Positions 51,173-61,035 of a stretch of 64,000 nucleotides of DNA are shown here, piece by piece. Source of the stretch: Ilyomonas sp965219515. Lineage in GTDB: Bacteria > Bacteroidota > Bacteroidia > Chitinophagales > Chitinophagaceae. The stretch covers positions 4,216,001 through 4,280,000 of the forward strand of contig OZ244776.1 in the NCBI GenBank assembly GCA_965219515.1. The letters are read 5' to 3'. The first letter of the stretch is position 1; each line of letters begins with the position of its first letter. The notes under the pieces are model-generated. The model was not told the DNA's origin. It did not search any database and was given only the letters and a program-made list of their open reading frames with translations. The translations under genes were made by a program, and so were the position numbers.

Positions 51173-52564
51173 ATGAATATACGTTTTTTACGGTCGCTGC
51201 AATTTACGCTGGCTGTTATTGATTTTATTACCATTAACCTGGTGTTTTTTTCCGCCAGATTCTTTTTTGAATCACAGGGATTGATCAACACCGGAGAACA
51301 ATATGATTTTTTCGGACTGTTTTTAGGCATTGCCTGGTTAAGTATTGTTTTGATCGAAAATATTTACCAGGATAAATTTATTACCTCTTTCGATCAGCAC
51401 GTGAGAATTTTTGTGCAAACCTATATTTACTTTCTGCTCATAACGGTGGCTTACCTGTTTTTCTTTCGGCTGCTGCTGCTGTCAAGAACCTTTATTTCCG
51501 TTACCCTGATACTCATTTTTGCAACGCTGCTGATTAACCGGTCGGTGTTTTCTTTATTGCAGCGATATATAAAAAAACGCGAAGGCTTTGTAAACAAAGT
51601 TGTAATTGTAGGGTATAACAATCTTTCTAAGAAGCTGGTTGATTATCTGGAAAAGGACGAAGCCAACAAAGAAATAATCGGCTTTTGCGAAAATGAAGAA
51701 AACGTGGAAGAATTATCAGGTTATCCTATCCTGAGCAATGTGGCAAATACCATCGAAATATGCAAAAAGCATAATATAAACGAAATATATTCTACCATTG
51801 CACCCGAACACAACAAAGATATTTACGGGCTGATGAAAGAGGCCGATCAAAATTGCATTCGCTTTAAAATTGTGCCCGACCTTGGTTTTTTTATCAACAA
51901 AAAAATGCACGTAGATTATGTAGAGGGGCTGCCCGTAATGTCGCTGCGACAGGAGCCGTTGGAAGACATCAACAACATCATAAAAAAACGAACCTTCGAT
52001 ATCATTGTAAGTCTCCTGGTTACCATATTTATTCTTTCCTGGCTGATACCGGTTGTAGGCTTGCTGATATGGCTTGAATCGAAAGGTCCGATTTTTTTTG
52101 TACAGCCGAGAAGCGGAAAGAACAATATTGATTTTATGTGCCTCAAGTTTCGCAGCATGAAAATGAATGATACGGCGAATACAAAACAGGCAACGCGCGA
52201 TGATGACCGCATTACAACCATCGGAAAGTTTTTGCGCCGCACCAGTCTGGATGAATTTCCTCAATTCATTAATGTATTAAAAGGCGATATGAGCATTGCA
52301 GGTCCTCGCCCGCACATGCTGAAGCACACCGAAGAATATGCAAGCCAGATAGAAGAATACATGGTACGCCAGTTTTTAAAACCCGGCATTACAGGATGGG
52401 CGCAGGTAAATGGCTATCGTGGTGAAACTACAAATGTATGGCAGATGCAAAAGCGTGTTGAGCACGATCTCTGGTATCTTGAAAACTGGAGTCTGCTGCT
52501 GGATGCCCGGATCGTATTTATGACTTTTGCAAATACAATTAAAGGCGAAGAAAACGCATTCTGA
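51173..52564 (+). CDS. Polyprenyl-phosphate sugar phosphotransferase (WcaJ/WbaP type)
   Basis: 463 residues. Four N-terminal membrane helices, a CoA-binding-like central domain (KVVIVGYNNLSKKLVDYLE), one more helix and the catalytic domain (KRTFDIIVSLL, LKFRSMKMN, RRTSLDEFPQFINVLKGDMS, GPRPHM, KPGITGWAQVNGYRG). It loads the first sugar phosphate onto undecaprenyl phosphate and starts the repeat unit. It closes the small polysaccharide operon; a terminator follows. Confidence 0.94.
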   Translation: MNIRFLRSLQFTLAVIDFITINLVFFSARFFFESQGLINTGEQYDFFGLFLGIAWLSIVLIENIYQDKFITSFDQHVRIFVQTYIYFLLITVAYLFFFRLLLLSRTFISVTLILIFATLLINRSVFSLLQRYIKKREGFVNKVVIVGYNNLSKKLVDYLEKDEANKEIIGFCENEENVEELSGYPILSNVANTIEICKKHNINEIYSTIAPEHNKDIYGLMKEADQNCIRFKIVPDLGFFINKKMHVDYVEGLPVMSLRQEPLEDINNIIKKRTFDIIVSLLVTIFILSWLIPVVGLLIWLESKGPIFFVQPRSGKNNIDFMCLKFRSMKMNDTANTKQATRDDDRITTIGKFLRRTSLDEFPQFINVLKGDMSIAGPRPHMLKHTEEYASQIEEYMVRQFLKPGITGWAQVNGYRGETTNVWQMQKRVEHDLWYLENWSLLLDARIVFMTFANTIKGEENAF

Positions 52565-52590
52565 TATATCATTCAATACTTAAACAATTG

Positions 52591-52622
52591 CAGAACCCGC
52601 CTGAATGGCGGGTTCTGTTTTT
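52591..52622 (+). terminator. Terminator of the exopolysaccharide genes
   Basis: CAGAACCCGCC/GGCGGGTTCTG form a perfect 11-bp G/C-rich stem with a 5-base loop, followed by TTTTT. Confidence 0.93.
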
Positions 52623-52912
52623 CACAATTTACACAATCCGAAAATGCAATGGCAAGAGGTTGATTTTGTGAAATGTGTTGCTTTATCCCATCATATTTTT
52701 TAAAACAAAGAACGCTGTATAGCTAAGGATTTTTTAATTCGGATTAAAAGGTTTTAATTATTAATAATTTGCCCGCTGCCATACTTTTACGCTAATATTG
52801 CAAGCAGAAGGATTGCTTTATAAGAATTACTATTAGCTGATTTTCATTAAGAGAAATTAAGGATTGCTTATAATGAAAACCGATATCAACTCATAATTAA
52901 ATACCGATTGTT
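52623..52912. other. Gap without recognised features
   Basis: A/T-rich sequence of 290 bases between a terminator and a small gene. I see nothing beyond a likely promoter region. Confidence 0.4.
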
Positions 52913-53236
52913 ATGATTTTTACGCCGAATGCCAAAGTTTATGTCAGCTATTCAACCGGCATCATGCGCCCGGTTACAGAATTGCTCACCGTGAGCAAAT
53001 ACCAGAATAATCTTCTTTATTTTAAGGAGAAATCTTCTTATTATGCCGTAGAATGTTACACTGAATCGTTTTACGGTTATAGTTACACCTTAGCCGGGCG
53101 TGTTATTGTAACAAAACACAAATGGCAACTTTCTTTTGCAGTAATAGCCGAAAAAATGAAGACGTTAAAACCTGTGCGGTCTCTGAAACAATCCAAAGAG
53201 CCTGCGCTTTCCTTACATCTTTCCAAACTGTCTTAA
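52913..53236 (+). CDS. Hypothetical protein, 107 residues
   Basis: Starts MIFTPNAKVYVSYSTGIMRP. Predicted mostly beta with aromatic residues (YYAVECYTESFYGYSYT) and a basic C-terminus. No signal peptide and no family recognised. The IS630 element is inserted 17 bases behind its stop and separates it from its terminator. Confidence 0.5.
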   Translation: MIFTPNAKVYVSYSTGIMRPVTELLTVSKYQNNLLYFKEKSSYYAVECYTESFYGYSYTLAGRVIVTKHKWQLSFAVIAEKMKTLKPVRSLKQSKEPALSLHLSKLS

Positions 53237-53253
53237 TAATATTATTTCGGATA

Positions 53254-54335
53254 AGTACCCTGTCAAAATTAAATAGAATTAAAGACGTTAAAACAGTGTG
53301 TCAAGAAAAATCAAAGAAATAGTACTAAGCAAAGAAGCTAAGCAAGCGTTGGAACATCTGTATAAAACGGAATCAAACCACAGTTTTCGTCAGCGCTGCA
53401 AAATGGTTTTATTAAAGTCAGAAAGCTACACGACTAAAGACATTGCTGTTATTTTAAGCAGCAATGTGGCAAGTGTTTATAATTGGCTGAACCGTTATGA
53501 CAGCAATGGCATAACAGGGTTACGCACAAAGCCAGGACAGGGCAGAAAACCGATATTGGCAGAAGAACATGTAAGTATAGTAAGAGCAGCCATAGAACAA
53601 GAGCGGCAACGATTATCACAAGCCCGTCAGATTGTTGAAGAAAATACAGGCAAAAAGATGAGTAACGAAACGCTTACGCGTTTTTTAAAAGTCATCACTG
53701 CCGTTACAAGCGAATAAGAAAACGACCTAAAGGCGGATGTGATAAAGAATTTTATGACTATAAACTACAGGAACTTCAGTTATTAGAACAACGTTATGGC
53801 AAGTCAGAAATTGATTTGTATTATGGCGATGAGGTACAAATATCGGAAGAAGGCTATGTGCCTTATGGCTGGCAGTTTACAGATGAAAACATTAGTATAA
53901 AGTCAGCTAAAGGCAAGCGTATCAATTGTTTTGGAATCATAACAAGAGAGAATCAGTTTGAGCATGCGACCACTTACGAAACCATTACCACCAACTTTAT
54001 CATCGAAAAAATAAATGAGTTTTCTTATCAGATAAAAAAGCACACGGTTATCGTATTGGACAATGCAAAAGTTCATCAGTCAAAAGCAATGAAAGCCATG
54101 CAAAAAGTATGGGCAAAAAGGCAATTATTTATTTTTTATCTGCCGCCTTACTCACCCCATTTAAATATTATTGAAAGACTTTGGAAAGAAATGAAAGCCA
54201 GATGGATACAAACCAAAGACTATGAAACCGATGAACAACTTTGCTATGCAACGATGCTTATTTTACATGCCATCGGTAAAAATTTATTCATCAACTTTAA
54301 AAAAGTTAATTAGTAGATAATTTTGACAGGGTACT
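53254..54335 (+). mobile_element. IS630-family insertion sequence
   Basis: About 1,082 bp with terminal inverted repeats AGTACCCTGTCAAAATTA and TAATTTTGACAGGGTACT, bounded on both sides by TA (the IS630/Tc1 target duplication, 53252-53253 and 54336-54337). It carries one transposase gene in two overlapping frames. It sits between a small gene and that gene's terminator hairpin. Confidence 0.93.
53298..54313 (+). CDS. IS630 transposase, two frames joined by -1 frameshift
   Basis: The first frame (GTG 53298 to 53717) encodes the HTH DNA-binding half (YTTKDIAVILSSNVASVYNW, GLRTKPGQGRKP). The -1 frame continues as CRYKRIRKRPKGG and holds the DDE catalytic residues: Asp in YYGDEVQIS, Asp in VIVLDNAKVHQ and Glu in LNIIERLWKEMK. 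Relative phase is exactly -1, and T-TTT-TTA at 53681-53687 in the zero frame is a canonical slippery heptamer. A programmed frameshift is thus more likely than decay. Confidence 0.87.
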
Positions 54336-54341
54336 TAGCAT

Positions 54342-54375
54342 AAAAAAGCTGTTGATTTTTTCAACAGCTTTTTTT
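54342..54375 (+). terminator. Terminator displaced by the IS630 insertion
   Basis: AAAAAAGCTGTTGA / TCAACAGCTTTTTTT, a perfect stem with a T-run. It lies just beyond the IS and would have been about 25 bases behind the stop of the gene at 52913-53236 before insertion. Confidence 0.88.
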
Positions 54376-54456
54376 AGTTTACAATATTTTGCTTCTTGTG
54401 TTTTATACCAAGAAACGCCAATGTTTTCTGTTTTGAATAAAATATTGCCCATTTCG

Positions 54457-54876
54457 TTACGGCTGTTGCGTGTGCATTTGCACAATGTTATCTACCACAT
54501 AACGGCTATAACCACGCCATGGCAGCGTGTGCTTATATTCTTTATAATGAAGATCATAATTGTTACCGCTGTGGTTCATCAGCACATTGGCAATGCTGTC
54601 GTCGGCAATAGAAAATTCAAACTCGTAAGACTGAATGGAGCCGGGCGTTTGCGAGCGGATGCCGTTTTGTATCAGCTTGCCTTCATACGTTTTAAACAGG
54701 TTTCCCTTCTTTACCACATAGTTTAGCTGACCCGATTTTACGCCTTCGCCAAACACATACAAATAATTCCACCAGAAAATGGCAAAGCCAATGACAACAA
54801 TAGCCAACACAACAATTGTAATTATTTTTTTTAAGGAGGAAGCGCCTGGTTTTGTAGTATATGTTGCAGAAGTCAT
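54457..54876 (-). CDS. Membrane-anchored hypothetical protein
   Basis: About 139 residues from the ATG at 54876. One membrane helix (KKIITIVVLAIVVIGFAIFW) near the N-terminus, then an extracytoplasmic beta-rich domain (GKLIQNGIRSQTPGSIQSYE, FEFSIADDSI). Homologues are common in Bacteroidota and, as I remember, have been mislabelled as 6-phosphogluconate dehydrogenase; nothing here resembles that enzyme. Function unknown. Confidence 0.65.
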   Translation of the reverse strand: MTSATYTTKPGASSLKKIITIVVLAIVVIGFAIFWWNYLYVFGEGVKSGQLNYVVKKGNLFKTYEGKLIQNGIRSQTPGSIQSYEFEFSIADDSIANVLMNHSGNNYDLHYKEYKHTLPWRGYSRYVVDNIVQMHTQQP

Positions 54877-55213
54877 ATTGTGAAGTTTATAATAAAACAA
54901 ATATATATTTTGTAAAAGACCTTTTTGTCTTTTATCTATCTTACTTCAATTCTTATTCAACAACCAAACCATTTATTGTTTGTTTTATGAACAGAGAAGG
55001 AGAGAATTAAAGAACTAAAAAGGATAAATTTAAACCCGAAGCACCGATTTGTGAACTTAAAATTTGTCATTTCGTTTCTGCAGGCATACGTCAATTACTC
55101 TGAAGAAACAAGTATCAATAAACAGAGAATTGATTGTTTATCTGCAATGGCACAATATTTTATTGATGATTGCATCACCTGCAAACAATTTTGTTTGCAT
55201 CAAACAAATAACT

Positions 55214-55585
55214 ATGAAACAAACATCATGTAAAACCTTTTTGGCGGCTGCCATATTTTGCGCAGGACTTTCTGTAACTGCGTGCAAAAGCAACAGTTCT
55301 GATACGAATGCCATGAACAACGATACCACTACCACTTATATGGAGCCGCAGCAAGACAATACCAACGTTAAGCCGGATACGTCAATGGTAATGGTATCGC
55401 CCGACGATTCGCTGACAACGATGGCAAAAGATGCTGTGAAAGATTACTCCGGCGTAACGGCAACCGTAAATGATGGCGAAGTAACGTTGACCGGAGATAT
55501 TACGCGCGAAAAATTGCCAAAGCTAATGATGGCGGTTCAGGCAATGCATCCGAAAAAAGTAAATAACAATCTCACCATTAAATAA
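55214..55585 (+). CDS. BON-domain lipoprotein
   Basis: Start at 55214 because it opens directly on a lipoprotein signal (MKQTSCKTFLAAAIFCAG..SVTACKS). 123 residues. A Thr/Asp/Asn-rich linker leads to a BON domain (AVKDYSGVTATVNDGEVTLT, GDITREKLPKL). BON domains bind membranes or peptidoglycan and often respond to osmotic stress. It is followed after 7 bases by a BON/SH3 protein. Confidence 0.82.
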   Translation: MKQTSCKTFLAAAIFCAGLSVTACKSNSSDTNAMNNDTTTTYMEPQQDNTNVKPDTSMVMVSPDDSLTTMAKDAVKDYSGVTATVNDGEVTLTGDITREKLPKLMMAVQAMHPKKVNNNLTIK

Positions 55586-55592
55586 AAATAAC

Positions 55593-56009
55593 ATGGCACT
55601 TCAGGATAAATATAAAGAGCTGATAGATGCAGCTAAAACTGCTGGTGTAAGCAATTTGCAGGTACGCGAACAGAACAATGTTTTGTATATTGACGGTACC
55701 GCGCCAGGTGGTGAGATAAAAGATAATCTCTGGAACATTTATAATAAAATTGATCCCGATTTTCGCGCCGGCGATTTAATATTAAATATTGATGCCTCTG
55801 CGGCGGAAGGCACAAAAGCTACCGTTACTACGCAATCATCCAACTTAAACATACGCAAAGGACCGGGTACCGACCAGGCAATTGTTGGCAAAGCTGCGCA
55901 CAACGAAGTTGTTACCGTTATCAGCAAACCCAACGATCAATGGAGTTTGATACGCACCGATAAAGGCGAGGAAGGATATGTGTACACGCAATATCTTACA
56001 AAAATGTAA
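55593..56009 (+). CDS. BON-like plus SH3b domain protein
   Basis: 138 residues without signal peptide. N-terminal BON-like domain (LQVREQNNVLYIDGTAPGG) as in LysM/BON proteins of the YgaU kind, then a bacterial SH3 domain (SSNLNIRKGPGTDQAIVGKA, DQWSLIRTDKGEEGYVYTQY). SH3b domains bind cell-wall or other peptides. Forms an operon with the BON lipoprotein upstream. Confidence 0.8.
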   Translation: MALQDKYKELIDAAKTAGVSNLQVREQNNVLYIDGTAPGGEIKDNLWNIYNKIDPDFRAGDLILNIDASAAEGTKATVTTQSSNLNIRKGPGTDQAIVGKAAHNEVVTVISKPNDQWSLIRTDKGEEGYVYTQYLTKM

Positions 56010-56110
56010 ACGGTTATAAAAGAAACAAAAGCAAGGTCATTGTTGCAATAAAAATAATAATGACCTTCTTTAAAATCAGGCAATGCCAAAATGGTTTTGT
56101 TTATCAAAAG

Positions 56111-56863
56111 TTAAGAGGCAGCTATAAGACCGCTTTTGTGTTCTGTAACTATCGTTACGTTTTCTTCTTTTAACAATGGCATATTGTTAAAGCGCAGTAA
56201 AAGGTTAGCTACTACTTCTACATCCCGCTGGCAATACTCAACAATTCGGGGCAGGTCGTTGTCTTTATAATATACGTCCTGCACCTGGCTTCCGTCAATA
56301 TCCGTTTTAGAAGTAGGCACATTCATAACGCCGGCAAGCAAATCAAGAGAAATATAATTTTTAATATCGCCGAATTTCCACCATTGCATGGTGTCCATTA
56401 TGCTTACTTCCCAAGGTTTTTTGTCGTGCAGACAAAGATATTTCGGCAGTTGTAATCCATTGATTAACAGGCGACGGCAGATGTATGGAATGTCGAATTC
56501 CCGGATGTTATGACCTGCAAAACAAAACCCGTCTCTTTTTTCGCAAAACTTATCACCGGCTTTCAAAAACTCCCGGAGCAGTTTTTTTTCATCATCACCA
56601 TACATGCTTTTTATCAGAAAAAACGGTTCGCCGTTTCTTTCTTCAAAACAACCGACAGAGATGCAAACAATCTTTCCAAACTCCGCCATAATGCCGGCTT
56701 TCTGCCGGTAACTGTCCTCTGGCGTTGTGCTTTCTGGTATAGTTTTCGCTATTTTCTGCCACCATCGCCTCTGCCATTCGATGCTAAGCAAAGTATAGTC
56801 GGGAGACTGGGGAACTGTTTCAATATCAATAACAAACAATTTATTCAGCGACGTTGTATTCAA
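56111..56863 (-). CDS. 3'-5' exonuclease, PolB-exonuclease-like
   Basis: 250 residues. Exo I is FVIDIETVP (Asp/Glu), Exo II FAGHNIREFDIPYICRRLL, Exo III YCQRDVEVVANLL, the DEDDy-type ligands of the family called predicted 3'-5' exonuclease related to DNA polymerase B. No polymerase domain. It probably trims or proofreads DNA. Divergent from the coiled-coil protein gene at 56900. Confidence 0.88.
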   Translation of the reverse strand: MNTTSLNKLFVIDIETVPQSPDYTLLSIEWQRRWWQKIAKTIPESTTPEDSYRQKAGIMAEFGKIVCISVGCFEERNGEPFFLIKSMYGDDEKKLLREFLKAGDKFCEKRDGFCFAGHNIREFDIPYICRRLLINGLQLPKYLCLHDKKPWEVSIMDTMQWWKFGDIKNYISLDLLAGVMNVPTSKTDIDGSQVQDVYYKDNDLPRIVEYCQRDVEVVANLLLRFNNMPLLKEENVTIVTEHKSGLIAAS

Positions 56864-56899
56864 GTAAGTTAGTTTTTAGTTGATATAAAAATAAATATT

Positions 56900-57889
56900 A
56901 TGAGTTACACGAATTATCCTACTGCCGGCTCATCACCCGATCAGCCGCAAAAATCTAAAGATAACCGCAATTTAATTTACGGTGCCTTAATTGTTCTTTT
57001 GTTAGGCTCCTGGGGCTACATTGTGTACGACAAAAGTAAAACGCACGAGCAGATTCAGGAACAGCAAACACAGCTTACCAACACCACAAATGAAAAAGAT
57101 TCTTTAGACAATGAGTTCAAAAGCGCATTGCAAAGAATGGATTCGCTAACCGGTAATAATGCGCAATTACAGGGTAAACTTACCGATAAGCAGGCTGAAA
57201 TTGAAAAAATTAAAAAAGAATACCAGGCCGAAAGCAGAAAAGGCAATGTGGACCGAGGCAAATTACGCAGCCTGATTAATGAGCTGAACGGGCGGATTAA
57301 CGATTACGAAACGCAGATTGCGCAGTTAACAGCCGAAAACGAACAGCTCACAACAAACAACCAGCAGCTTACCGTGCAGCGCGATTCGCTGACAACAACA
57401 GCCCAAACGCTTGCTACCAACCTGGCTACCATTGATTCGGAAAAAACAGTTGTTACCGATGTAGCTTCAACATTACATGCTTCCAATATCAATATTGCAG
57501 CCATTGATGTGAGAAACGGCGGTAAGGAAAAAACCACAAGCACGGCAAAAAAAGCCGATATGTTTCGGGTATCATTCGACCTGGATGAAAATCGCATTGC
57601 ACCGAGCGGCGAAAAAGAATTGTATGTTGTAGTAACAAGTCCTGACGGCAAGCCGATAACTGTTCCTTCGGGTGGAAGCGGCGAGTTTCAGACACGTGAT
57701 GAAGGCTCAAAAGTGTTTACCAACAAAGTAGATGTAAACTATGAGCAGGGAAAACGCATACCTGTTAGTTTCGACTGGAAGCAGGAAAATCATTATCAAA
57801 CCGGAAATTACAAAATCGAAATTTATCATAACGGATATAAGATCGGCGAGGGAACGAAAAGCCTCAAAAAAGGCGGCTTGTTCAGCTAA
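56900..57889 (+). CDS. Membrane-anchored coiled-coil protein
   Basis: 329 residues. One membrane helix (NLIYGALIVLLLGSWGYIVY), a coiled coil from about 50 to 185 (TNTTNEKDSLDNEFKSALQR, LINELNGRINDYETQIAQLT) and a C-terminal beta-rich domain (MFRVSFDLDENRIAPSGEKE). Topology resembles envelope spacer proteins of gliding Bacteroidota, but I do not know the function. Confidence 0.72.
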   Translation: MSYTNYPTAGSSPDQPQKSKDNRNLIYGALIVLLLGSWGYIVYDKSKTHEQIQEQQTQLTNTTNEKDSLDNEFKSALQRMDSLTGNNAQLQGKLTDKQAEIEKIKKEYQAESRKGNVDRGKLRSLINELNGRINDYETQIAQLTAENEQLTTNNQQLTVQRDSLTTTAQTLATNLATIDSEKTVVTDVASTLHASNINIAAIDVRNGGKEKTTSTAKKADMFRVSFDLDENRIAPSGEKELYVVVTSPDGKPITVPSGGSGEFQTRDEGSKVFTNKVDVNYEQGKRIPVSFDWKQENHYQTGNYKIEIYHNGYKIGEGTKSLKKGGLFS

Positions 57890-57921
57890 GTAACGTTATT
57901 TTTTACACTATTTGATTGATA

Positions 57922-57953
57922 AAAAGCCCTGCTCATTACGCAGGGTTTTTTTT
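57922..57953 (+). terminator. Terminator behind the coiled-coil protein gene
   Basis: AAAAGCCCTGC/GCAGGGTTTTTTTT with a 7-base loop and a T8 run. It lies between convergent genes and could serve both. Confidence 0.92.
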
Positions 57954-58004
57954 GTTATAGTTGATGCTTTGCCGTCTTCAACATCCAATTGATCTTCGCA
58001 ATTG

Positions 58005-58640
58005 TTACTGTTGCAATGCTTTAAACACAAAGCCTTCTTCTGTAAAATGATGCAATACTTTTGGTAGCGCATAGCTCATGCGGCTCCAGGCTTTTGTACT
58101 GTCGTGAAATACAATAACGGAGCCGCTTTCAGCATGATTAATGACATTCGATAAGCATTTTTGCGGCGAAAGAGTTACATCGAAATCGCCGCTTAACACA
58201 TCCCACATAATAATAGAAAACAACCGGTGCGCGGGGTTCGTATTGCGTTGTAAAATTTTAGCCTGAAATTTTTTTATTCTTCCGTAAGGCGGGCGAAATA
58301 ACCGGCTGTCTATATGCTGAGAAGCCTGCAAAATATCGTTGATGTAAACGGTATCCTCCGTTTTCCAGCCATTGAGATGATTGTAAGTATGATTGCCGGT
58401 TGCATGTCCCTGTTCCGCAATTCTTCTATAAATCGCCGGATGATTTACCACATTCTTCCCGATGCAAAAAAAAGTAGCTTTCGCATTGTGTTTTTTTAAT
58501 TCATCTAAAACGAATGGTGTTGCTGTTTCGTGCGGTCCATCATCAAATGTCAGATACAAAACTTTCTCCGTTGTTTGTATGTGCCATGTATAATTTGCAT
58601 ATATTTTCTTTAGCAACCATGGCGTTTTTATAAAATACAT
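58005..58640 (-). CDS. Polysaccharide deacetylase (NodB domain)
   Basis: 211 residues. Motif 1 TFDDGP, motif 2 HATGNHTYNH (HxxxH zinc ligands), motif 3 RPPYG, and FHDS near the end are all intact. Members remove N-acetyl groups from peptidoglycan or other GlcNAc polymers. There is only a weak N-terminal membrane anchor. Confidence 0.92.
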   Translation of the reverse strand: MYFIKTPWLLKKIYANYTWHIQTTEKVLYLTFDDGPHETATPFVLDELKKHNAKATFFCIGKNVVNHPAIYRRIAEQGHATGNHTYNHLNGWKTEDTVYINDILQASQHIDSRLFRPPYGRIKKFQAKILQRNTNPAHRLFSIIMWDVLSGDFDVTLSPQKCLSNVINHAESGSVIVFHDSTKAWSRMSYALPKVLHHFTEEGFVFKALQQ

Positions 58641-58826
58641 TTTTCTGTTTTAATAAAGCAGCAAAATACATTTGTTTCCTGTGATATAACCGAACGAGAT
58701 AAACCATCAATAGATGATCGCTTTGTTTCTGTTCCTGACAACGTAAAAAAAATTTTGTGTCGGGCGCCTTCTATCTTTGTTCGGACAGCTAAAAAATTTA
58801 CAAGTCGTAAAATACAAGTTCATCAG

Positions 58827-59633
58827 ATGAAAGAACAAATTCTTGAAGCCTGGAACAACAGGGAATTACTAAAAGAAAGTAAATACACCGATGCCGTAAA
58901 ATATACAATAGAAGAAGTAGATAAAGGCCGGTTGCGTACCGCATCACCAACCGAAGATGGCTGGGTAGTAAACGAATGGGTAAAACAGGCGATTCTTCTT
59001 TATTTTGGCATTCAACCTATGCAAACATTCACGGTTCCACCGTTTGAATGGTACGATAAAATGATGCTGAAAAAAGATTATAAAGAGCTTGGCGTTCGTG
59101 CCGTTCCTCATGCCGTAGCGCGTTATGGCGCTTACCTTGCTAAAAATGTGGTGCTGATGCCAAGCTATGTAAACATTGGTGCGTATGTAGATGAAGGCAC
59201 CATGGTAGATACCTGGGCAACCGTTGGCAGTTGCGCACAAATTGGTAAAGGCGTTCACCTCAGCGGCGGCGTTGGCATTGGCGGTGTGTTGGAGCCGTTG
59301 CAGGCAAACCCGGTGATTATTGAGGATGGCTGTTTTATCGGCAGCCGTTCTATTGTTGTAGAAGGCGTGCTGGTACAAAAAGAAGCGGTGCTGGGAGCAA
59401 ATGTGGTGCTTACCCAATCTACCAAGATTATAGATGTAAGCGGTACCGAACCGGTCGAATATCGTGGCGTTGTTCCATCGCGCAGCGTTGTAATTCCCGG
59501 CAATTACAATAAAGATTTTCCGGCAGGCAGCTTTGGTGTTAGCTGCGCTTTAATCATCGGCAAACGAAAGGCAAGTACCGATTTGAAAACCAGTCTGAAC
59601 GATGCGCTGCGCGATTTTAATGTAAGCGTTTAA
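58827..59633 (+). CDS. dapD: 2,3,4,5-tetrahydropyridine-2,6-dicarboxylate N-succinyltransferase
   Basis: Start at 58827 (MKEQILEAWNNRELLKESKY), the normal N-terminus; the longer frame from 58755 reads through a non-coding-looking stretch. 268 residues. AVARYGAYLAKNVVLMPSYV, NIGAYVDEGTMVDTWATVGS and VGIGGVLEPLQANPVIIED are the left-handed beta-helix and active-site motifs of DapD. It catalyses the succinylation step of lysine/diaminopimelate synthesis. Confidence 0.95.
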   Translation: MKEQILEAWNNRELLKESKYTDAVKYTIEEVDKGRLRTASPTEDGWVVNEWVKQAILLYFGIQPMQTFTVPPFEWYDKMMLKKDYKELGVRAVPHAVARYGAYLAKNVVLMPSYVNIGAYVDEGTMVDTWATVGSCAQIGKGVHLSGGVGIGGVLEPLQANPVIIEDGCFIGSRSIVVEGVLVQKEAVLGANVVLTQSTKIIDVSGTEPVEYRGVVPSRSVVIPGNYNKDFPAGSFGVSCALIIGKRKASTDLKTSLNDALRDFNVSV

Positions 59634-59706
59634 AAAGATAATCTTACTGTTCTGCCTTCTTTTAACAGCAGCGCAGTAAGATTTATTCTGCAAAGCAAAT
59701 CATAAC

Positions 59707-61035
59707 TCAAATGTGCGAAACGCTTACTTCGTCAGTATGGTTTTGAATTAGCCTCGCGCTAACAGACACGTCATCTTCAGCTATCATTTCTTCTTTAATA
59801 TGCTTTTCTAAAAATAACTTCATCAGCGGACCGGCGGCCAATATCGTTATCATGGTCATCAACACCAGCCCGACAAATATTTTTTCATCAATTATTTTTG
59901 TTTGTAAGGCCACCGCGCCCAGCACAATTTCCTGCGAGCCGCGCGCATTCATGCCAAACGCAATAGCCAGCGATTCATTCTTTTTCATGCCGCTCATTCT
60001 GGCTCCCAAACCCGCACCTACAATCTTGGCAACGCAGGCGATGCCAACAATAATAGCCACAATGGAGAGATCGAAACTGGTTACGAAATTTACCCGCAAG
60101 CCAACCGATGCAAAGAACAAAGGCGCAATGATATAAACCACAAACTGCTGCAATACATTTTGCGTTGAATCGGTAAAGTGTTTTGAATCGCCGACGGCGA
60201 TACCGGCCAAAAATGCGCCAAACACACCGCGGATGCCAAGATATTCGGTAAATACGGCGCCCAGAAAACAAAGACAGCAGCTAACCGTAATAATGCTTCC
60301 CGCACCGGAAAAATATCGTTTGGTAAGCCATAACAGTTTGTCTATCAGCCAGCGGCCTGCCGTTACCATAAACAAGGCAAACCCAAGTACTACGATTACA
60401 GAAGCGGTTGAGCCATCGCTTTTTGTACTGTCCATTAGCTTAATGATAATGGAAAATAAAATCCAGCCTAAAAAATCATCTACCATAGCGGCAGTCAGCA
60501 CCAGCCCGCCAACTTTTGTTTTTATTATATCCAAATCGAGAAGCACTTTTACAATCACCGCCAGCGCGGTAATGGATAACGCAGTACCAAAAAAGAGTGC
60601 GGATATGTAAAGCGGCGTTGTGTTGTTAGCGGGAAAAATAGAGTCGTGAAAAAACCAGATGGCGGCAAAGCCCAAAGCGAACGGAAATGCAATGCCCATG
60701 ATGCTGATGGAAGCTGCCTGTTTGCCTTGTTTACGAATTTGTTTTAAATCTACTTCTATGCCCGCAACAAACATAAGCAGTATAACGCCCAGATTTGATA
60801 AGCCGTCAAACGCCCCGTAAGAGCGGGCTTCGCTGACAAAAATATTGTGAAACAAATCCGGAAAAGCCGAACCCAACAGAGAAGGACCGATAATGATACC
60901 GGCTAAAATTTCTCCTACAACAACAGGTTGTTTAAACTTACGGCAAAGTTCGCCCAGCACACGGGCGAAAATGAGAACAACGCTTACAATAATGAGAAAA
61001 TGAAGTACTTCGGCAGAATTAAGTTTTGATACCAT
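59707..61035 (-). CDS. Cation/proton antiporter, CPA2 (KefB-like)
   Basis: Start at 61035 (MVSKLNSAEVLHFLIIVSVV). About 442 residues, 12-13 membrane helices. KQPVVVGEILAGIIIGPSLL and ITALAVIVKVL...VLTAAMVDDFLGWILF include the two Asp (DD) of the ion site of CPA antiporters. GMNARGSQEIVLG is the conserved late motif. It exchanges Na+ or K+ for H+. No regulatory TrkA domain is attached. Confidence 0.9.
   Translation of the reverse strand: MVSKLNSAEVLHFLIIVSVVLIFARVLGELCRKFKQPVVVGEILAGIIIGPSLLGSAFPDLFHNIFVSEARSYGAFDGLSNLGVILLMFVAGIEVDLKQIRKQGKQAASISIMGIAFPFALGFAAIWFFHDSIFPANNTTPLYISALFFGTALSITALAVIVKVLLDLDIIKTKVGGLVLTAAMVDDFLGWILFSIIIKLMDSTKSDGSTASVIVVLGFALFMVTAGRWLIDKLLWLTKRYFSGAGSIITVSCCLCFLGAVFTEYLGIRGVFGAFLAGIAVGDSKHFTDSTQNVLQQFVVYIIAPLFFASVGLRVNFVTSFDLSIVAIIVGIACVAKIVGAGLGARMSGMKKNESLAIAFGMNARGSQEIVLGAVALQTKIIDEKIFVGLVLMTMITILAAGPLMKLFLEKHIKEEMIAEDDVSVSARLIQNHTDEVSVSHI

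Noticed and set aside
53298..54313. IS630 transposase as pseudogene
   Set aside because: The frames differ by exactly -1 with a standard slippery heptamer and intact ends, so programmed frameshifting explains it better.
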